From Haloarcula amylovorans (GTDB lineage Archaea; Halobacteriota; Halobacteria; Halobacteriales; Haloarculaceae), in the NCBI RefSeq assembly GCF_004681185.1, contig NZ_SRIF01000012.1, positions 29,375 through 93,374 on the forward strand: a DNA stretch of 64,000 nucleotides, in the 5' to 3' direction. The notes beneath the pieces were generated by a model, which was not told the DNA's origin, did no database searches, and was given only the letters and a program-made list of their open reading frames with translations. This document shows positions 45,304-53,348 of this stretch, piece after piece; the first letter of the stretch is position 1, and the number at the start of each line of letters is the position of its first letter. The translations under genes were made by a program, and so were the position numbers.

Positions 45304-47319
45304 ATGACGCTCTCCGAGGCAGCCATCCGCGAGCACTACCGTCGTGCCAAACCCATCTACGAGGCGCTGGCGACTGTCAAGAACTATCCAACCATCGGGT
45401 TGAACGACTTCGTCGGATGGTACATCAAACGCGACCACGACGACGTCGAGGCGATTAAGGCCGGGTATCCGCAGCGCGGACGGGTTGCCCGCCTCGATCG
45501 TGACTACGACGAGATTCACGACCGCCTCAACCGGACCCTCTATGCCGTCACCACCTACAAGACACCGACCGCCTTCCAACAGTGGGAACCCTGTCGCTAC
45601 GACGAGTCTGAGGGGACGACCGTTTGGCAGGATGAGCCCCCAACCCCCGGGTATGCCGACCTCCGGGCAGTTCCCACCTGGGGCGATATTGACCTCGCCG
45701 ACGACATCAAGCCGCAGCGAGGCGACCTGGATGGCGAGACGCGTGCCCTCGTCGAGCGTACCCTCGACGCCTACATCGACGAGTATGCAACGCTCTACGG
45801 CACGCGGAAGGCGGTGTATGCGCTGGACTCCGTCGGGGGCGCGTACGTCTTTGGGGCCCCGGAGGCCACACTACCAATTGCGGACCACTTCAATGACGAT
45901 CCGGATGCGCTCGAACGGGTGTTCAACGAGTTCCTCGACCGCTCGAACGCATGGCTCCAGAAGGCAGAGGCCCGCGTGAACGAGCGCGTCGACGGCGCCG
46001 GCGACGTCATTCAGCCCGATTGGGTGAACAACAAGAACCGCCAGTACAAGCCGCCACTCTCGATCCACGCCGACCACGATGCCGTCGTCACGCCCATCGC
46101 GACCGACAACGTCCGCTACGAACTCCGTCCGTTCGAGGGTGTCGACGACGCACTCCTCGAGCAGGCGGTCAGTTGGGCCGATGACCTCACGCGAGTCGAG
46201 CACACGGACTGCGTCGACTCGCTTGTCGCGACGCTCTGGCCGGACCTGTACGAGGACCACGGGGGGTGGCAGGCCACGCTGGAGGAATGGGTGGAAGCGG
46301 AGCGTGAGCGGGAACGGGAGCGCCAGCGACAGCGTGAGGCAGCGCTCCAGCGACGCGAAGAGCGAATGGCAGAACTCGACGGTACCCTCGAAGGCCGTCC
46401 CGTTACGCCGTTCAAAGAGGACGTCTACGAGGCTGTCGAGGATATCGACATCACCGAGATTGCCCGTCACTACGCGAGCGATGCCTACGATACGGATCCG
46501 AACCAGCCGCGGCCGCAGTTCGACCCGTGCTGGCGCCACAGTGAGAGCGGGCAATCCTGTTTCGTCGACGAGCAGGCCAATACCTTCGGCGATTCGAAGG
46601 TTAACGCCGGGGGCGGGCCGGCGAAGCTGATGGCGCTCGCGACGGGGATTATCTCCGCCGCCGATGCGGACCTCGACGGGGAGGACTACTGGGCTGCCGT
46701 CGACGAACTGCGGAGCGCCGGCTACGACATTCCGGTGTGGGTTCCAGAGGCCGGATCGGACCGCGTCGACGGCGGGACCTACGACCAGATGCCGTTCTGG
46801 GCCGTTCGGAAAGCGGCTGTCGCGCTCGAGATTTGTCCGGAGAATGCGTTCGTCGATCGTGAGGGCGAGGAAGGAACCTACGAGGGATTCCCCGGGTACG
46901 AAACCTACAACGAGACGCTAGAAGCCATCGAAGACACGGACCTGAACCACGGGCGCGAGCGGGTCACGCCCGAGGAGAACGCAGCTGACGATGAATCGAA
47001 GTCACCCCCCGAATCTCCTACGAGTGACGATCGACCTGGTGACTTGGACCGGGCTCACCTTCGCGAAAAGAACCGTCTGTTGACAGCGAAAATCAAGCGT
47101 CTCGAATCTGAACTGGAGGAGAAATCGGAGCAAATCGAGGGGCTGGAAACAAAGGTCAACCATCTCCAATCGGAGCTCGCTACCGTCCGCTCTGAACGTG
47201 ATCGGCTAGAGGCTGCTCTCGAAGAACGTGAGTTCGAGCAAGAGCCAAATCAGGGAAACCAGGACGAGAATCGATCCCCACTTGACAGGGCGAGAAGGTT
47301 CATTTCATCCAATCGGTAG
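45304..47319 (+). CDS. Archaeo-eukaryotic-type primase (PrimPol-like)
   Basis: 671 residues. WGDIDLADD gives D128-I-D130, the AEP catalytic Asp pair; VYALDSVGGAYVFG (171-184) is the sGG-type nucleotide site. A Cys/His group, C409-W-R-H412...C419, is a likely zinc site. Around 320-350 lies a charged helix, and the C-terminal 90 residues are a long coiled coil (LREKNRLLTAKIKRLESE). AEP primases start plasmid replication or prime the transferred strand. It lies 40 bases after the coupling protein and ends the rightward operon. Confidence 0.75.
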   Translation: MTLSEAAIREHYRRAKPIYEALATVKNYPTIGLNDFVGWYIKRDHDDVEAIKAGYPQRGRVARLDRDYDEIHDRLNRTLYAVTTYKTPTAFQQWEPCRYDESEGTTVWQDEPPTPGYADLRAVPTWGDIDLADDIKPQRGDLDGETRALVERTLDAYIDEYATLYGTRKAVYALDSVGGAYVFGAPEATLPIADHFNDDPDALERVFNEFLDRSNAWLQKAEARVNERVDGAGDVIQPDWVNNKNRQYKPPLSIHADHDAVVTPIATDNVRYELRPFEGVDDALLEQAVSWADDLTRVEHTDCVDSLVATLWPDLYEDHGGWQATLEEWVEAERERERERQRQREAALQRREERMAELDGTLEGRPVTPFKEDVYEAVEDIDITEIARHYASDAYDTDPNQPRPQFDPCWRHSESGQSCFVDEQANTFGDSKVNAGGGPAKLMALATGIISAADADLDGEDYWAAVDELRSAGYDIPVWVPEAGSDRVDGGTYDQMPFWAVRKAAVALEICPENAFVDREGEEGTYEGFPGYETYNETLEAIEDTDLNHGRERVTPEENAADDESKSPPESPTSDDRPGDLDRAHLREKNRLLTAKIKRLESELEEKSEQIEGLETKVNHLQSELATVRSERDRLEAALEEREFEQEPNQGNQDENRSPLDRARRFISSNR

Positions 47320-47362
47320 ACATCTCACTCACTCAGCATCAAATCTTAAACTACCTCAACAG

Positions 47363-49342
47363 TCACGTCTCCGGCGAATCCTCTCTATCAAACGCCCCCT
47401 CAGACACTGGGAAGATATCGATAACGTGCTTATCAAAGGTTCCCCACATAGTCTCGTGCCCGAAACGAATCCGATGACTAAACTCCGATTCAGCCTCCTC
47501 CCTATCAACCTCCGAACGCTGGAGCTCACCGACCGTCTCCCCATACCCTTCTCGCAGCTTATCAAGTAACTCATCAGGTGTATACTTCGTCGACTCAGGG
47601 TGTGTCCAGCGTACTTCCCCAGGAAAACGTTCCATATCATCCGCATCCTGAGATTCGCTCAAACCCATTATAGCACGGAGCTCGCCTAAATCCTCAGCGT
47701 GTGCCGGCTCATCCTCATCAACATCTACATCCGAGAAATCACCCTCCCAGACAGCAACACCCACTAATGACCGCCGAACCTTTTCACCTCGCTCCTGAAG
47801 CTCAGAAAGAATCTCCTCTGCTGTATCAGAGTCCAAATCGGAATCCTTGTAGTCATCGTACACCTCCCGATGCTTCTCCGTGATAAACTCCGGAAGAGGA
47901 ATCCGAGTATCCGTCGCCAACCCCACACGTTTCACAAACTCGAGGATATCACGATCCTCGGGCTCAGGTAAATCGATACCTTCGAAAGGCTCCTCAAGCC
48001 GCTGCTGATACGTCTTATCCGAATCTGGGAATTCAAATTCTACCCTCCGGATATCATCCTTATCCTGGATTTTGAGCATCTCAAAGTATTGCTCAACACT
48101 CAGATCATCAGGATCAACATTAAAATTGAACTGGCCTTCTCCGAATTCGTGGATATCATCGGCAGTCTTCTCCCAATTAATCTCAACGTGGATTGGATGC
48201 TCAGGTGTAGGCTCCGAACCAAACTCTACCTCAAACTCCAGCGTGTCGCCGGCAAGAGACCAATTACCGATCCACTCTACTGTTGACTTTTCTGGAACCT
48301 GCAAATCCTCAATTACATCCGGCATTACATTTCTCGGCAATAGAATCCGAGAATCAGGATTAGCGATATGTATCAAATCATTCTCATCCTGGCCACCACC
48401 ACCGGTGGACTTCCAGAAGCTGAGATTAATCTCTTCACCCTCATCTAAAGTCGCCACATCATATGCCTGGGTATAGAGAGTATACACATCTTCGACGACA
48501 TTCAGAGTCTTCTCTTCCAGAATCGATCGAGGAATAGTCAGCAGATACGGCTCACCATCCTGTGAATCAGCAGAGTACTTACACAGGAACTGAATGACTT
48601 CATCATCGAGAACAATTCGATCATCGAGTAACTCGTCATTCCCGAGCTCAAACCCAGTACTGTCACCAACCGTAACCCGATTGCCGTGTTTAACGGCGTT
48701 GTACGCCTCTCGGAAATTCAAATAGAAGACAGCAATATTCTTGAGTTTATTTCTCAGATTCTCAATCGAATCCTCGACTAACAACTCCATCTCCATCGAC
48801 TCAGGGATATCCTCACCCTCACCTTCGTGAATCTCTATATCAGCCAACCCAACATCAACTGGAACATCTTCCAGTTCTTCCTCTGAGAAACTAATCGCTC
48901 CCTCTCGCACCGCCTGATACCCAAAGATCAAACTCAGAACCTCATTCGAGTCAGCCTCAACATCTCGTTTATCAAGATACCCATCAAGTTCCTCCTCCAG
49001 AATAGCCTCAAAGAGTGGCCGTATATCTCCGCTTGAAGTCCGGATAATCTCATTAATATAGGATTCCTTATTCAAAATGAGATATCTGAAATAGGATCCA
49101 AACTCCTCGATATACTGCATCGTTGCTCGGAAAAGATCCACGACCGAGTACACCTTTACAGTATCCCGCTGGTCCTCAGGTACCGCATCCAACCCTGCGT
49201 TGATTGTCCCTGCGATTTTACATATGTGAGCGTACGCTATCTCCGGGTCTTGACGATCCTGAATAACCTCTTCGGGATCCTGAGTCTCTGAGTCAGAATA
49301 AAACTCGGTATACTCGAAGAAGCTTTTCTCATTTTCAGACAT
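47363..49342 (-). CDS. AT-rich orphan gene, large acidic protein with HEPN-like motif
   Basis: 659 residues, distinctly richer in A/T and in ATC/ATA-type codons than its neighbours, which suggests recent acquisition. Helical N-terminal half with FYLNFREAYNAVKHGNRV (207-224), in which YNAVKHG resembles the histidine motif seen in several HEPN-type proteins. The rest is Asp/Glu-rich beta/alpha sequence with no recognised domain. Faces the conjugation operon convergently with a gap of about 40 bases. Divergent repeats (49450-49636) lie upstream. Could be a defence cargo gene, by context only. Confidence 0.65.
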   Translation of the reverse strand: MSENEKSFFEYTEFYSDSETQDPEEVIQDRQDPEIAYAHICKIAGTINAGLDAVPEDQRDTVKVYSVVDLFRATMQYIEEFGSYFRYLILNKESYINEIIRTSSGDIRPLFEAILEEELDGYLDKRDVEADSNEVLSLIFGYQAVREGAISFSEEELEDVPVDVGLADIEIHEGEGEDIPESMEMELLVEDSIENLRNKLKNIAVFYLNFREAYNAVKHGNRVTVGDSTGFELGNDELLDDRIVLDDEVIQFLCKYSADSQDGEPYLLTIPRSILEEKTLNVVEDVYTLYTQAYDVATLDEGEEINLSFWKSTGGGGQDENDLIHIANPDSRILLPRNVMPDVIEDLQVPEKSTVEWIGNWSLAGDTLEFEVEFGSEPTPEHPIHVEINWEKTADDIHEFGEGQFNFNVDPDDLSVEQYFEMLKIQDKDDIRRVEFEFPDSDKTYQQRLEEPFEGIDLPEPEDRDILEFVKRVGLATDTRIPLPEFITEKHREVYDDYKDSDLDSDTAEEILSELQERGEKVRRSLVGVAVWEGDFSDVDVDEDEPAHAEDLGELRAIMGLSESQDADDMERFPGEVRWTHPESTKYTPDELLDKLREGYGETVGELQRSEVDREEAESEFSHRIRFGHETMWGTFDKHVIDIFPVSEGAFDREDSPET

Positions 49343-49867
49343 ACTATACAGTATATAAAAGAGGGTGAAAAGCGTTTGTCACCAGAATTTCTTTCACTTT
49401 CTTCAGAGTTCGACAGGGCCATTTCGGTTAAATCGTCCGAACAGTTAACCTGACACCAGCGACGACCTCCCCTAGACACCAGGTATGCTGAGAGTCGTGC
49501 TGAGTCAACAAATCGTAGGACGGCAGCACTAGACACCAGACTCACCGACGAGGGAGTTCCCGGACAGCCCCCGAAATCTGGTGTCAGGTATTGCTGTCTT
49601 GCGATTTGGAGGCGAATTGTGCCACTAGACAGCAGGAAAATCAACCGATATGTGGTGGGGGTGGCGGCCCAAAGTTATGTTCGCGGCCACCAGGGCCGAG
49701 ATGCCAGGCCGCTGGCCAAGCGAGAGTAGGCTGCCACCCGGACGATGGCGTGGGGCGTGGAGGGTGAAGGAGCAGATCGACATCGTGACTGAGAATGGTG
49801 ACTGTGGCGACTGTTTATTGTGCCCCCGAGTGGGTGCGGGGCGGTTCCTGTGCTGCCCCTGATTTGT
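49343..49867. repeat. Intergenic region with CT(A/G)GACACCAG-type repeats
   Basis: About 525 bases with no convincing gene. Five copies of CT(A/G)GACACCAG-like words: 49450 (CTGACACCAG), 49472-49482, 49529-49539, 49578-49587 (reverse complement CTGGTGTCAG) and 49624-49635 (CTAGACAGCAGG, weaker). They sit between the divergent orphan gene and the 49868 gene. Iteron, regulatory or oriT-type roles are all possible. Confidence 0.5.
49823..49842 (+). promoter_or_regulatory. C-run/G-run leader element (copy 1)
   Basis: CCCCCGAGTGGGTGCGGGGC, preceded by TTTATTGTG. Near-identical elements occur at 59596-59617 and 60026-60046, in each case 20-40 bases before a small gene. The C-run and first G-run can pair into a hairpin. 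The TTTAT box places it around the transcription start or early leader. Confidence 0.5.
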
Positions 49868-50158
49868 ATGTCTGGTCCGGATAGATACGACGATACGGCA
49901 GACGATCACGAACGGTTCGAAGCGGAATTGCTCGCTCAGGATCGGGATGCGCGGTCACCATCGACGGCGGATCTTGACGACGAGACGGCCCGCCAGCTGG
50001 TTCGAGAGCTACTCGATGCCGGGACAGTCACACCGGTCGTCGACCAGCGGCTCCTCGTTCACGAGCCCAGCAACACAGCGTTCGAATCGATGCAGCAGCT
50101 CGCCGTCTTCCACACAGGCTGGACGGCCGCCCGGGACGCCGGCGAGGGTGATGGGTGA
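49868..50158 (+). CDS. Small acidic protein, unknown
   Basis: 96 residues from MSGPDRYDDTADD. Acidic and helical with LVRELLDAGTVTPVVDQRLLVHEPS resembling a small winged-helix-like core. An upstream in-frame ATG is rejected because its residues are Cys/Pro-rich and lie in the leader element. It is translationally coupled (TGATG) to the zinc-ribbon gene and follows a leader element. Confidence 0.6.
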   Translation: MSGPDRYDDTADDHERFEAELLAQDRDARSPSTADLDDETARQLVRELLDAGTVTPVVDQRLLVHEPSNTAFESMQQLAVFHTGWTAARDAGEGDG

Positions 50159-50484
50159 TGCAGCAGACGCTGGCCGGCTGTGCCTTCTGCGAGGCTCCAT
50201 CCGGGATAGAGACTGGGATCGCCTACACGTGGGGGAAGGAAGAGCGGGTCAACCACCCGATTTGCGTCGACTGTGCGATCCAAGAGACGCCGGATCCCGA
50301 TGATCGTGATCACTACGCCTGTGACAGCTGTGGCCTCGTCGTCAACGCGCTCGCAGCGCTCACACGGTTTCGAATCGAACTCGGCCATCTCGAAGGCCCG
50401 ATACAGGTCTGTGCGCGGTGTAGTCCAGGCGGGCCAGCAACGTACTGGACACGCGACCTCGAGGCACACATCGTCTCTGACTGA
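50158..50484 (+). CDS. Zinc-ribbon protein (DUF7558-like)
   Basis: 108 residues. Several cysteine pairs: CAFC (about 8-11), CVDC (37-40), CDSC (56-59), CARC (about 86-89), giving two zinc ribbons. Start is the ATG coupled to the previous stop (TGATG). Similar small proteins occur on haloarchaeal plasmids. Probably nucleic-acid binding; target unknown. Confidence 0.65.
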   Translation: MQQTLAGCAFCEAPSGIETGIAYTWGKEERVNHPICVDCAIQETPDPDDRDHYACDSCGLVVNALAALTRFRIELGHLEGPIQVCARCSPGGPATYWTRDLEAHIVSD

Positions 50485-50634
50485 CCCGCCGAGCGGTCGT
50501 CGACGCGAGTGGTACGGCGACCACTGCGGGAGGGTCACAGTTGTCCGTAGCTGTCCCACCCCGCGAACTCAGCAGCGCTGGTTGTGTCGCTGTCTCGTTG
50601 CTCCGCTATCTTCAACAGACGGGCGCTCCTCGGG

Positions 50635-50991
50635 ATGACTATGGACTGCCCCGCGTGCGGGTCCCCCGTCACCCTCGAGGTCGGACCAGACCGGCCCCTG
50701 TCGACGTCGCTGTCCGACGCCGTCCTCGCAGCGGAAGAGGACGAGCAGATCGAGGTGACCCGCGATTGTTGGGACTGTGGCTGGCACGAAACGCGGGCGC
50801 TTCGCGTCGCATCGATCGACAGGACCGCCGGCGACGAGACTGCCGTCGAGCGAGCCGCACTCATCGACGAGATTGCCGATGAGCTCGCAGCGATCGGCTG
50901 TGTGGGTACGCTTGAGGAGACGCTGGCTGCAATCCGTGAGCAACGAGAAACCGACTCGGCGACGACCGATACGGACGACGCGGCGGAGTGA
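50635..50991 (+). CDS. Small zinc-ribbon protein
   Basis: 118 residues from MTMDCPACGSP. C4/C6-type CPAC (about 4-8) and CWDC (about 45-48) form one zinc ribbon; the rest is helical (ERAALIDEIADELAAIGCVGTLEETLAAI). Starts 150 bases after the previous gene; next gene begins six bases after its stop. Function unknown. Confidence 0.6.
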   Translation: MTMDCPACGSPVTLEVGPDRPLSTSLSDAVLAAEEDEQIEVTRDCWDCGWHETRALRVASIDRTAGDETAVERAALIDEIADELAAIGCVGTLEETLAAIREQRETDSATTDTDDAAE

Positions 50992-50997
50992 CTCGCA

Positions 50998-51327
50998 ATG
51001 CCTGATACAGAGGCCAACTATAATGTTCGTGAGCAAACCGGGAATCCCGAGCACGCATCGGTCGACGATGTGGTTGACCTCGTGATCTACCGGGCGCAGA
51101 ACCCGCGAACCGAGCACGAGGATGCACATTTCGATACGGCGGTCGCGGCTCTCGTCGACAGATACGGAACGGAGTCGGTCCGGACAGTCATCAACCGCAT
51201 CCTCGTCGACGACGAGCCGTTCCGGACCGCCACGAACGGCCTTGAGATGCGCAACGTCGACGGCGTTCGGATCGGAACCGCAGCCAGCTGGTTTCTCGAG
51301 GAGCTAAACGCACAGGACGACCACTGA
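50998..51327 (+). CDS. Small helical protein, unknown
   Basis: 109 residues, MPDTEANYNVREQTG..., helix-rich (DDVVDLVIYRAQNP, HFDTAVAALVDRYG, VRTVINRILV). No motif recognised. Cotranscribed with the zinc-ribbon gene just upstream. Confidence 0.6.
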   Translation: MPDTEANYNVREQTGNPEHASVDDVVDLVIYRAQNPRTEHEDAHFDTAVAALVDRYGTESVRTVINRILVDDEPFRTATNGLEMRNVDGVRIGTAASWFLEELNAQDDH

Positions 51328-51411
51328 GGGACCGGTTGAAAGGCCGCAGCGACAGGCCGTCGAGCCCCCATTTTTAACTCCTGTTCGTCCTATCTACCCG
51401 TCGAGGCCATA

Positions 51412-51669
51412 ATGGCACCCTCCACCCCGAGAGACTCAGATCCATCCCCCGATCTACTCGTTGAAATCGTCGAGACACTGGAAGCCCACGGGCTCCCCAC
51501 CGACTCGTATCAGCTCCACGACGCTGTTGACGTCGAGGCACTCGAGCAGCTTCTCGCATCCTCAGCCGGGGACGTGGAAGTCCGGTTCACCGTGGAGGGG
51601 ATCCAACTCGCCGTCACCCACGACGGCGTCGATGTCCTTCTCGACGAGCCAGCCGGGGCACCGGATTAG
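51412..51669 (+). CDS. HalOD1-like small protein
   Basis: 85 residues. LLVEIVETLEAHGLPTDSYQLHDAVDVEALEQLL and VEVRFTVEGIQLAVTHDGVDV fit the HalOD1 output domain, a haloarchaeal signalling module. Here it is a free-standing domain, as is common. Partner unknown. Confidence 0.7.
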   Translation: MAPSTPRDSDPSPDLLVEIVETLEAHGLPTDSYQLHDAVDVEALEQLLASSAGDVEVRFTVEGIQLAVTHDGVDVLLDEPAGAPD

Positions 51670-52256
51670 TAGCGCGATCGAATTCGTCGACAGCGACACT
51701 CCCTGAAAGCCCTCGGCCGCTCGGCATCCCGCGACCACCGCTGCGCTCCTCGTCCCTGCGGTGCTTGCGGGGTCGGGGGACGACCGAGGCGGCCTCGCCC
51801 TTTCTGAGTCCGCCAGGACGGTGAATGACCATCCGAGCGGCGCAGCCGGGTGGACAGGTGTGTCCGTACCGGCCCGCCCCGCTCGCCGCTGCCGCCCTCC
51901 GCGTCGCTCGCGACCGACCATTCCGGGCTGCCTGCCTGCGGTAGCGGGCGGGCTGCCGGGCTAAAGTGAATGTGCCCTCGGCGCCAGCGGGAAAGCGCGG
52001 GGGGTTGCGCGGCGTGGCTGCTCACCCCCCACGCTTTCTCCGCTGGCCGCTCGCTCCGGGCGGGTCGGCGCGCGGTGCTGGTTGGGGTCGCCGCACTCGG
52101 GCGCGCTCTCGCTCGCGCCCGGTAGGGCGCTCGCGAAGGCGCGAGCGAGAGCGCGCAGTCGGTGCTATCGGTCGTCGACGTCGTCGGAAAACCGCGATGT
52201 TAGGGGCATCGCGGTGGCGGCGCACGAGCGCCTTCAGTGGTATCTGGAGGATACCA
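51670..52256. other. GC-rich non-coding region with two long hairpins
   Basis: About 590 bases of very GC-rich, repeat-like DNA with no convincing gene. Hairpin 1: CCAGCGGGAAAGCG at 51984 pairs with CGCTTTCTCCGCTGG ending at 52046 (about 20 bp, small bulge). Hairpin 2: perfect 19-bp inverted repeat, arms 52101-52119 (GCGCGCTCTCGCTCGCGCC) and 52138-52156, loop 18. It lies directly before the OB-fold gene at 52257. Origin, oriT or structured RNA are candidates. Confidence 0.6.
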
Positions 52257-53117
52257 ATGTCAAGTAACAACTCGAGTCGCAAGGTCGTTACGGTGGATGA
52301 ACAGGCATTCGAACGAACCGAAGACGCCGGCGTCGACGAGGACGGCTTCAAGGTCGTCGACGACAAACCGGAGTTCCGAGCGACGGTTCAGCAGGAAAAG
52401 CAGGCGAAGGTGGATTCCAACCACCCAGACGGCATCGTCCAGGACTTCTCGCACCTGCCCCTCGCGCAGGAAGAGAAGATTCGCGCCCGGGAGGCCGAAC
52501 TGGACCACATCAGCGCCCAGGCGGAACTCGGCACCCAAGACGGGCGGGCGAAGCGAACTCGCAAGGTCGTCACCGAACGGCGACAGCGTAAGCGGGCGGA
52601 ACGCACCCCGGACCGGACGGATCCGCGAGAGCGTCTCTCCCGGATGGAGCTGGCGAAGGTGAACCAGGAAGCAGACCGGATGGCACAGCGGCTTCGCACC
52701 GGTCACAGTCGGGCGGCCGTCTCGCGGGCGCTCGCAAAGCGGGTCGCCAAGGGGCAAGACATCACCAAAGCAGTGTTCGACACGATGGATGCACTCAAGG
52801 CGGCCCCCGGCGCCATCTGCCCGATCGAGGACGTCCCGGACGTGCAGACGGATGAGGTGAGCATCGAAGGAGAAGTCGTTCAGCTCTGGGATGCTTCCAG
52901 CCGGAAGATCGCTCAAGTGGGCTTGGTCGCGGACGACACCGGGAAAATCAAGTTCACCTCGTGGCGAAAATCGGAGCCTGCCTTCGTCCAAGAAGGGGAC
53001 ACCGTCCGAATGCGGGCGGTTAAGAAGAACTGGTACGAGGGACGATGTTCACTCGCCGTGACCTACGACAGTATGATCGTCTTCCCAGAACGCGACCGCC
53101 GCTGGTGGGAGGAGTAG
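52257..53117 (+). CDS. OB-fold single-stranded DNA-binding protein (RPA-like)
   Basis: 286 residues. The N-terminal half is charged and helical (QAFERTEDAG..., RKRAERTPDRTD). The C-terminal half, from about residue 195, has an OB-fold: VSIEGEVVQLWDASSRKIAQVGLVADDTGKIKFTSW...GDTVRMRAVKKNWYEGRCSLAV. This is the RPA/ssDNA-binding pattern of haloarchaeal proteins. A longer upstream in-frame ORF is rejected; it runs into the hairpin region. Followed by a terminator. Confidence 0.78.
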   Translation: MSSNNSSRKVVTVDEQAFERTEDAGVDEDGFKVVDDKPEFRATVQQEKQAKVDSNHPDGIVQDFSHLPLAQEEKIRAREAELDHISAQAELGTQDGRAKRTRKVVTERRQRKRAERTPDRTDPRERLSRMELAKVNQEADRMAQRLRTGHSRAAVSRALAKRVAKGQDITKAVFDTMDALKAAPGAICPIEDVPDVQTDEVSIEGEVVQLWDASSRKIAQVGLVADDTGKIKFTSWRKSEPAFVQEGDTVRMRAVKKNWYEGRCSLAVTYDSMIVFPERDRRWWEE

Positions 53118-53138
53118 GGGCAACGCCCTTTCTTTTTT
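53118..53138 (+). terminator. Hairpin plus T-tract terminator
   Basis: GGGC-AAC-GCCC stem-loop right after the TAG stop, followed by TTTCTTTTTT. Fits an intrinsic-type terminator for the ssDNA-binding protein gene. Confidence 0.6.
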
Positions 53139-53348
53139 CGTGAGTGCCGGACCGGCCCAGGCCCCACCGCCCCACCCACCGCTCCGTGCTCGCTCCCGCT
53201 GGTCGCTGCGCGCGCAGCCACAACCTCAAGAACCGAGCTGAGATGTATGTCAGAATTCGGGAATTCGCTAACCGCGTGTATCCGTCCGAAATAAAAAGCA
53301 ACTACCGCCTAGAGAGGTTTTTAGGCTGACTAGAAACATAGAGGGAAT

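Noticed and set aside
49650..49862. Plus-strand ORF of 70 residues rich in Trp/Arg with Cys pairs
   Set aside because: Composition is unlike haloarchaeal proteins (basic, Trp-rich), and it overlaps the leader element; taken as chance.
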